Origin: Treponema sp. | Lineage (GTDB): Bacteria > Spirochaetota > Spirochaetia > Treponematales > Breznakiellaceae | Assembly (NCBI GenBank): GCA_031288005.1 | Contig: JAITSE010000062.1 | Coordinates: 1 to 26,473, forward strand | DNA: 26,473 bases | Reading direction: 5' to 3' | Part shown: in pieces, positions 21,527 to 26,473 of the stretch | Position numbering within the stretch: the stretch's first letter is position 1 | Layout of the letters: every line of letters starts with the position of its first letter | Position numbers and translations under genes: made by a program | The notes under the pieces: model-generated | The model's database searches: none | What the model was told of the DNA's origin: nothing | What the model saw: the letters and a program-made list of their open reading frames with translations, nothing else

Positions 21527-23425
21527 ATGAAAAAGCGATGCATCCCCGCGCTGGCGGGCGTTCTTCTTGCCCTTTTATTGGTTTCCCTGGTTTCCTGTTC
21601 CGGGGAGGAGGAGCTTTCGGAAGAAGACATAGCCTCCCTGGGCACAGAGGGCCTTGAGACCCTGCTTGCCAAAACCGAAAGCAAGCCTTGGCGGGGGGAG
21701 GAGTTTGTCCCCGGGCGTCTTGGCGGAACCTGGAACGGCGTTATCAACGCGGACCCCAAGAGTTTTAATATCCAGATATCCGAAACCGACTCCGCTACCA
21801 GAGGCGTAGTAGCGGCCATGCAGGATTATCTCTACGATTACGACCGGGCCGCCCGGCAATGGAAGCCCCGGTGCGCCTCCGCGGAAATCGTCGCTGACGA
21901 AGACGCGGGAACCCTCGACGTGATCTACACCCTCCGGGACGATCTCTACTGGACCTGGCAGGATTCGGAGCGGAAAGTTCCCGTTACAAGCGGCGACATC
22001 GTCTTCTGGTACAACGAGATTGACGGGGACCCGGACTTTCACGGCTCCGCCTACAACGGCCAGTTTGTCACCATGCAGGACGGGACCCAAAAGCGGGTTA
22101 CGATTGAAAAGCTTGACGACCAGCGTTTCGTCTTTCATTTTCCCCGCATCGTGTCGGAGCCTCTTCTTTTCACAAACGGGTACATAGCCCCCCGCATGGG
22201 CTATGAGGAAGCCAAGCGGGAGCGGGGCGTCCAGGGGGTTCTGGACCTCTTCAACGTGGAAACCGATCCCAAGACGATTCCTTCTATGGGCAAGTGGCAT
22301 CTTGCGGAATACGCGCCCCAGCAGCGGCTGGTGTACAAGCGGAACCCGGGCTATTGGGAGAAGGACGCCAGGGGCCTTTCCCTTCCCTTTTATGAGGAAG
22401 AAATCACCCGGATCATCCCGGACGAAAACACCCAGCTTCTCCTCTTTAAGCAGGGGGATACCGAATCCTACGGGCTGCGGCCCGAAGACCTGGACGAGCT
22501 TGTAAACAAGCGCTTCCGGGAAGCCAAAACCGGTATCGCCGGGTTCTTCCAGCGCCTGTTTGGAAAGAACTTCCCCACGGATTACACGGTGTTCAACGCG
22601 GAAGGCGCTTTGAGCGCAAGTATGTGGATCTTCAACCAGAATCCTGAAAACAAGGACGCGCCGTACTACGAATGGTTCACCCAAAAGGAATTCCGCCAGG
22701 CCATGAGCTGCCTTCTCAACCGGGACCGGATCATCAGCCAGGTGTACCGGGGCCTTGCGGAGCCTAAGCTCAACTTTTTCCCGGAGCCTAATCCCTACTA
22801 CAACGCAAGCCTCACGCTTCAATACCTCTACGATCAGGAGCGGGCGCTTTCGCTGCTGGAATCCATTGGGTTCAGCCGGGACAGCGCGGGGCTTCTCCGG
22901 GACGGCAAGGGACGGGCGGTGGAATTCGATTTAACCATACGCTCCGACAGCTCCATCAATACCGACATCGCTTCAATTATTATGGATGAGCTTGGGAAGG
23001 CGGGGATCAAGCTTAACATCAGGACCCTGGATTTCCAAAAAATCGTGGAACAAATGTTCGATACCTTCGACTGGCAGTCCGTGATTATGGGGCTTTCAGG
23101 CTCGAACATTTTCCCCTCGGAAGGCAGCAATGTCTGGCCCTCCGCGGGCAACCTCCACATGTGGTATCCCCTCCAGGAGACGCCCGCTACCTCCTGGGAG
23201 GCCCGGATCGATTACCTCTACAACGAAGGCTCCTACACGATTGACCCCCAAAAGGCCAGGGAGATATGGAACGAATTCCAGGCTATCCTCCTGGAGCAGT
23301 GTCCGGTGATTTACCTTGTGCGGCCCCGCAGCTTTGCCGCGCTCCGGGACAGGTGGGACAAGTCCAACGTGTACTTTGACAACGTAAACGGGTTTCTGGC
23401 AACCCATATATTCCTGAGGCCATGA
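21527..23425 (+). CDS. ABC transporter substrate-binding lipoprotein, family 5 (peptide type)
   Basis: The 632-residue protein begins with a lipoprotein signal MKKRCIPALAGVLLALLLVS followed by L-V-S-C, Cys at residue 24. The mature part is a family-5 solute-binding protein (OppA/DppA class): an early G-G-T-W-N segment, then W-x-x-x-L-x-D-D-L-Y-W-T-W type text, F-N-V-E-T-D-P-K-T-I-P-S-M-G-K-W and a C-terminal region W-N-E-F-Q-A-I-L-L-E-Q-C-P-V-I-Y-L. It would capture oligopeptides or related solutes in the periplasm and pass them to the permease. Residues about 60-65 above the usual length of around 540 are spread across the chain. The start codon follows no clear ribosome binding site, but the signal peptide makes the start sound. 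Its stop overlaps the permease start by four bases (ATGA). Confidence 0.9.
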   Translation: MKKRCIPALAGVLLALLLVSLVSCSGEEELSEEDIASLGTEGLETLLAKTESKPWRGEEFVPGRLGGTWNGVINADPKSFNIQISETDSATRGVVAAMQDYLYDYDRAARQWKPRCASAEIVADEDAGTLDVIYTLRDDLYWTWQDSERKVPVTSGDIVFWYNEIDGDPDFHGSAYNGQFVTMQDGTQKRVTIEKLDDQRFVFHFPRIVSEPLLFTNGYIAPRMGYEEAKRERGVQGVLDLFNVETDPKTIPSMGKWHLAEYAPQQRLVYKRNPGYWEKDARGLSLPFYEEEITRIIPDENTQLLLFKQGDTESYGLRPEDLDELVNKRFREAKTGIAGFFQRLFGKNFPTDYTVFNAEGALSASMWIFNQNPENKDAPYYEWFTQKEFRQAMSCLLNRDRIISQVYRGLAEPKLNFFPEPNPYYNASLTLQYLYDQERALSLLESIGFSRDSAGLLRDGKGRAVEFDLTIRSDSSINTDIASIIMDELGKAGIKLNIRTLDFQKIVEQMFDTFDWQSVIMGLSGSNIFPSEGSNVWPSAGNLHMWYPLQETPATSWEARIDYLYNEGSYTIDPQKAREIWNEFQAILLEQCPVIYLVRPRSFAALRDRWDKSNVYFDNVNGFLATHIFLRP

Positions 23426-24516
23426 AGGAAGCTGCCTCCAGGCCGGGCGCAATAGCGGCGCTCCTGGCGCGGCCCTTCTACCTCTTTAAGCGGAAAGCGC
23501 CCCTGGCCGCCTATATTGCGAGCCGCCTCCTTACCATGGCGGCCACCCTCTTCATCCTGGGCTTCGCGGTATTCGGCCTCATGGAGCTTGCCCCCGGGGA
23601 CATCGTGGATCAGATCATGATGCAGCAGCTTTTCAGCGGGGATCAGGGGCCGGGAGGGCAGGTCAGGGACGAGGCCCTGAACGCGGCCCAGTTGCGGGAG
23701 CGGCGGGCCGCCTTGGGGCTGGACCTGCCCTTCTACGCCCAGTACTTCCGCTGGATAGGCAGGGTCCTGCACGGCGACCTGGGGTCGAGCCTCATTTCCC
23801 GGGCCCCCGTAGCCTTCCTTATCTCCTCCCGCATGGCAAATTCGGCGCTCCTCAACCTCCTGTCATTGGTGCTGATAACCTGCTTCTCCTTCCTGCTGGG
23901 GGTCTACTTTTCCACCAAAGCCGGAACCGCGGCGGACCTGGCAGCGGCATTCATCGCCCTGGCCCTCCACGCCTTTCCGGGGATACTGCTCCTCATTCTG
24001 CTCCAGCTCTTCGCGTCCCTAAGCGGCCTCTTCCCCGTAACCGCCTACCCGCCCTTCCCCTTCAATTCCGATCCCGGACGCTTCGTCTTCTCCTACGCCC
24101 ACCACATCTTCCTCCCCCTCCTTGCGTCCTTCCTGGGCGGCATAGGGGGAACCCTGCGGATGATCCGCGCCACCATGCTGGACCAACTCGGGCAGCCCTA
24201 CATCACGAGCCTCCGCTCCCGGGGCATCCGGGAATGGCGGGTCTACTTTCACCACGCCTTCAGGAACACCCTGAACCCCTACATCACAGGCAGCGCCAAC
24301 CTGCTGGCAAGCCTATTCTCAGGCTCCCTGATTCTGGAGATCATCTTCGCCTACCCCGGCATAGGCCGGCTCATGTACGAAGCCGTCTTGCAGGAAGACA
24401 TCAACCTCGTGCTGGCCAACCTCATGTTCATCTCCTTCCTGGTCCTCTTAGGCATGGTCCTGGCCGACATAACCCTGGCCCTGGTCGATCCCAGGATACG
24501 GTACGGGAAGGAATGA
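23422..24516 (+). CDS. DppB/OppB-like ABC transporter permease
   Basis: The 364-residue inner-membrane protein has about six helices and the N-terminal pattern of the DppB branch: I-A-S-R-L-L-T-M near residues 32-39, then P-G-D and A-L-G-L-D-L-P-F-Y-A-Q-Y. The EAA-type cytoplasmic loop that contacts the ATPase reads Y-I-T-S-L-R-S-R-G-I, with F-R-N-T-L-N-P after it. F-A-Y-P-G-I-G-R-L and V-D-P-R-I-R-Y near the end are typical. It starts within the stop of the substrate-binding gene, so the two are coupled. The DppC-like second permease and the ATPases expected next are missing. An ATG at 24518 starts a frame (MITQEGEVSPYARTR) that soon runs into palindromic DNA. Confidence 0.92.
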   Translation: MKEAASRPGAIAALLARPFYLFKRKAPLAAYIASRLLTMAATLFILGFAVFGLMELAPGDIVDQIMMQQLFSGDQGPGGQVRDEALNAAQLRERRAALGLDLPFYAQYFRWIGRVLHGDLGSSLISRAPVAFLISSRMANSALLNLLSLVLITCFSFLLGVYFSTKAGTAADLAAAFIALALHAFPGILLLILLQLFASLSGLFPVTAYPPFPFNSDPGRFVFSYAHHIFLPLLASFLGGIGGTLRMIRATMLDQLGQPYITSLRSRGIREWRVYFHHAFRNTLNPYITGSANLLASLFSGSLILEIIFAYPGIGRLMYEAVLQEDINLVLANLMFISFLVLLGMVLADITLALVDPRIRYGKE

Positions 24517-24715
24517 TATGATTACTCAGGAGGGGGAAGTCTCCCCCTACGCCCGCACACGGTTGCGGGCTACCCCCTCAGCGGGGGACACCCCCGCAAC
24601 GCCCCCGACGGTCTCCCGCCGCGTGTGGGTTGCGCCACCGGCGCAACCGCACAGCGGCAAGCCGCTTCGCGGCTTGTCTCCTCAGCGGGGACACCCCCGC
24701 AACGCCCTCAACGGT
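24517..24715. repeat. palindrome-rich convergent spacer with a direct repeat
   Basis: Perfect hairpins are AGGGGGA-AGTC-TCCCCCT (24531-24548), GGTTGCGCC-ACC-GGCGCAACC (24628-24648) and CAAGCCGC-TTC-GCGGCTTG (24658-24676). A 36-base segment at 24576-24611 recurs at 24680-24714 with one missing base and two changes. It lies between convergent genes, so it may end transcription from both sides, though no T-runs are present. Confidence 0.65.
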
Positions 24716-26464
24716 TTAACCGGCCTCTTGCCCGTTGTTTTGACCGGTTTCGGTGGGGTTGCGCTTGATCTTTTTTGTTGTCGTCATCTCCATCGGCTCG
24801 TCCAGAATCGTTGTCTTTTCGATCTTCTGGTATGGGAGCAGGCGGGAATTCACTTCGGAAATAATCGCGGCGATACGCGCCTTTATCTGCTCCTTAACGG
24901 CAGCGCCGGTGCTTTTGAAGAAGTCCGGGTTCGGGAACACGACAGCCTCTATCACTTCGCTGTGGGTTTTCTTGTTGTGGACATAGCCGCGCACCAGGAT
25001 TTGGTCGATCTCGTCAAAAAGCTGGAACTCATTCTCGATCTCTTCCGGGTAGACGTTTTTGCCGCCTTCCGTAACGATCATGTTTTTGGCGCGGCCTGTG
25101 AGGTACAGGTAGTTTTCGCTGTCCAGGTAGCCAAGGTCACCCGTCTTAAAGAAGCCGTCCTGAGTGAAGCAGGCCGCCGTCTCTTCCGGCCTTTCGTAGT
25201 AACCCTGCATCACGACGGGGCCTTTTACCGCCACCTCACCGATGCCGCGTTCGTCCGGGTCGAGAATCTTCTCCACCACACGCGGGATCACCTTGCCTAC
25301 GCTCGTTTCTTTGTAGCGTTCTATCGGGTTCAGGTTGATGATCGGGGAGGTTTCCGTCAGCCCGTAGCCCTGCACGAAGTCTATGCCGAGCTGGTTATAC
25401 TTGCGGAATACCGCAGGAGCGAGCGGGCCGCCGCCCGATATGCAGGTGCGGAGCGTGGAGAGCGAGGCCTTTTCGAGAATCGCGTGGAAGATACGTTTGC
25501 CCGGATTCACGCCGAAAGTTTTCTTGATGAAGCCGGAAACTCCCATCAGGAAGCGTACCAGGCCGTAAACGACTATGCCTTTCTCACGCAAGCCGCGCAG
25601 GATTCCGGCCAGCAGCTTGTTGAAAAGCATCGGAACGCCGAGCAGCATCGTGATCTTTGCCGCCTTTAGGTCGTGGAGGATGTTCTTTACCAGCATTTTT
25701 TTGCCGAAAACCACTTCCGCGCCGGTGGAAATGGTTTCGATGAAGACGGCCAGCATCGTGTAGGCGTGATGGATCGGCAAAAGCGCGTAAAAAATGTCCG
25801 TCGAGTACACGTCAAACGGCGTTCCCTGGGCCAAATAACTGTCCGAAACAAGATTCTGATGTGAAAGCACCACGCCTTTGGGAAAATCCGTAGTGCCGGA
25901 TGTGAACAGTATGGCGGCCGTGTCGAACTCAGCCGCAGGCTGCTCCTCGGTAAACGGCGGGCCGTCAAGCTCGTAGATATAGCTGCCTATCCCTTTGTGC
26001 AGGGACAGCACCTCCGTGACCGGTTCCGGCGGCTTGCTGTAGAAGCGCTCATGCTTTTCTTCATCTACGAACAGGATTTTAGCCTTTGAAACATGGATAA
26101 GGCGTTCTATCTCGCTCGTACCAAGCTGATAATCAATCGGGACGACAATGGCGTCGGCAAACAGAATACCGAGGTAGGCCACAGTCCATTCAGGGGAATT
26201 CTTGCCGGTAATGGCTACCTTATCGCCCTTCCTCACGCCGCGCGCCCGCAGAGCGCGGGATGCAGCCTCGATCTTTCTTAGAGCCTCGTTGTAATCGTAG
26301 CTTATCCTGTCCGGTTCGTAGATCGTAAAGCAGGAGCGTTCACCGTAACGCTTCACGGTGATTCTGAACATTTCCGGTAACGTGGGCCATTCACCGGAAA
26401 AATCTTTTCCGCGGTACGCATCCAAAAAGTCCCACGGCGTACCTGTTCTATTTAGAGATTTCAT
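24716..26464 (-). CDS. long-chain fatty acyl-CoA synthetase (AMP-binding)
   Basis: The 582-residue enzyme activates fatty acids to acyl-CoA through an acyl-AMP intermediate and is probably membrane-associated. The AMP-binding loop is I-L-F-T-S-G-T-T-D-F-P-K-G-V (about 185-198). The adenine motif is G-Y-G-L-T-E-T-S-P. The hinge region is K-T-G-D-L-G-Y and L-T-G-R-A-K-N-M-I-V. The C-terminal catalytic lysine sits in T-T-T-K-K-I-K-R. It looks complete, and its length fits the FadD/LCFA-ligase class rather than acetyl-CoA synthetase. The ATG at 26464 is nine bases from the window end, so its ribosome binding site and promoter cannot be seen. Chain-length preference cannot be told from sequence. 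Confidence 0.93.
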   Translation of the reverse strand: MKSLNRTGTPWDFLDAYRGKDFSGEWPTLPEMFRITVKRYGERSCFTIYEPDRISYDYNEALRKIEAASRALRARGVRKGDKVAITGKNSPEWTVAYLGILFADAIVVPIDYQLGTSEIERLIHVSKAKILFVDEEKHERFYSKPPEPVTEVLSLHKGIGSYIYELDGPPFTEEQPAAEFDTAAILFTSGTTDFPKGVVLSHQNLVSDSYLAQGTPFDVYSTDIFYALLPIHHAYTMLAVFIETISTGAEVVFGKKMLVKNILHDLKAAKITMLLGVPMLFNKLLAGILRGLREKGIVVYGLVRFLMGVSGFIKKTFGVNPGKRIFHAILEKASLSTLRTCISGGGPLAPAVFRKYNQLGIDFVQGYGLTETSPIINLNPIERYKETSVGKVIPRVVEKILDPDERGIGEVAVKGPVVMQGYYERPEETAACFTQDGFFKTGDLGYLDSENYLYLTGRAKNMIVTEGGKNVYPEEIENEFQLFDEIDQILVRGYVHNKKTHSEVIEAVVFPNPDFFKSTGAAVKEQIKARIAAIISEVNSRLLPYQKIEKTTILDEPMEMTTTKKIKRNPTETGQNNGQEAG

Positions 26465-26473
26465 TTTTTTCTG

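Noticed and set aside
21575..22822. 415-codon minus-strand open frame
   Set aside because: It is antisense to the substrate-binding protein gene, which has a lipoprotein signal and family motifs.
24518..25669. 383-codon plus-strand open frame after the permease
   Set aside because: Most is antisense to the acyl-CoA synthetase and the start is repeat DNA; only its first codons may be the remnant of a lost gene.

Overview
This window looks like a chromosomal segment of a host-associated spirochaete, most likely a Treponema-like organism. The evidence is indirect: large surface lipoproteins with spirochaete-style loose lipoboxes, a BspA-type leucine-rich-repeat protein of the Treponema LRR class, a Treponema-like small outer-membrane protein, and intergenic DNA packed with short palindromes. 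No rRNA or tRNA is present to settle the taxonomy.

Region 1 (1-3650) is an A+T-richer accessory segment. It lies between two copies of a palindromic element whose arms resemble an integron attC site (or, alternatively, a MITE). It carries a MATE-family efflux pump with a long structured leader, a small unknown ORF that runs into a 21-bp tandem repeat, and a frameshifted gene of a small conserved-hypothetical family. Region 2 (3700-4479) is one predicted outer-membrane beta-barrel protein.

Region 3 (4535-18357) is a long minus-strand block. In transcription order it has an Ig-like (Big_3-type) lipoprotein, a 1675-residue LRR lipoprotein 37 bp downstream, a 311-bp gap full of palindromes, then moxR, a DUF58 gene and a TgpA-like membrane transglutaminase fused in frame to a TPR protein. 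The last three genes overlap each other and use non-ATG starts (TTG, GTG) that fit translational coupling. A good sigma70-type promoter lies upstream of the Ig gene, directly beside a 104-bp array of GGAAAC/GTTTCC repeats.

Region 4 (18771-20903) is proA-proB on the minus strand, the first two steps of proline synthesis. Region 5 (20904-21526) is non-coding DNA with many perfect hairpins. Region 6 (21527-24516) is a plus-strand peptide-type ABC substrate-binding lipoprotein and a DppB-like permease overlapping by 4 bp. The second permease and the ATPases that normally follow are absent, replaced by another palindrome-rich spacer. Region 7 (24716-26464) is a convergent long-chain acyl-CoA synthetase on the minus strand.

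The most unusual items are the attC-like element pair bounding the MATE segment, the transglutaminase-TPR fusion in a MoxR/DUF58 operon next to giant surface lipoproteins, the repeat array beside the surface-lipoprotein promoter, and families of palindromes whose arms change together while the loop or tail stays fixed.
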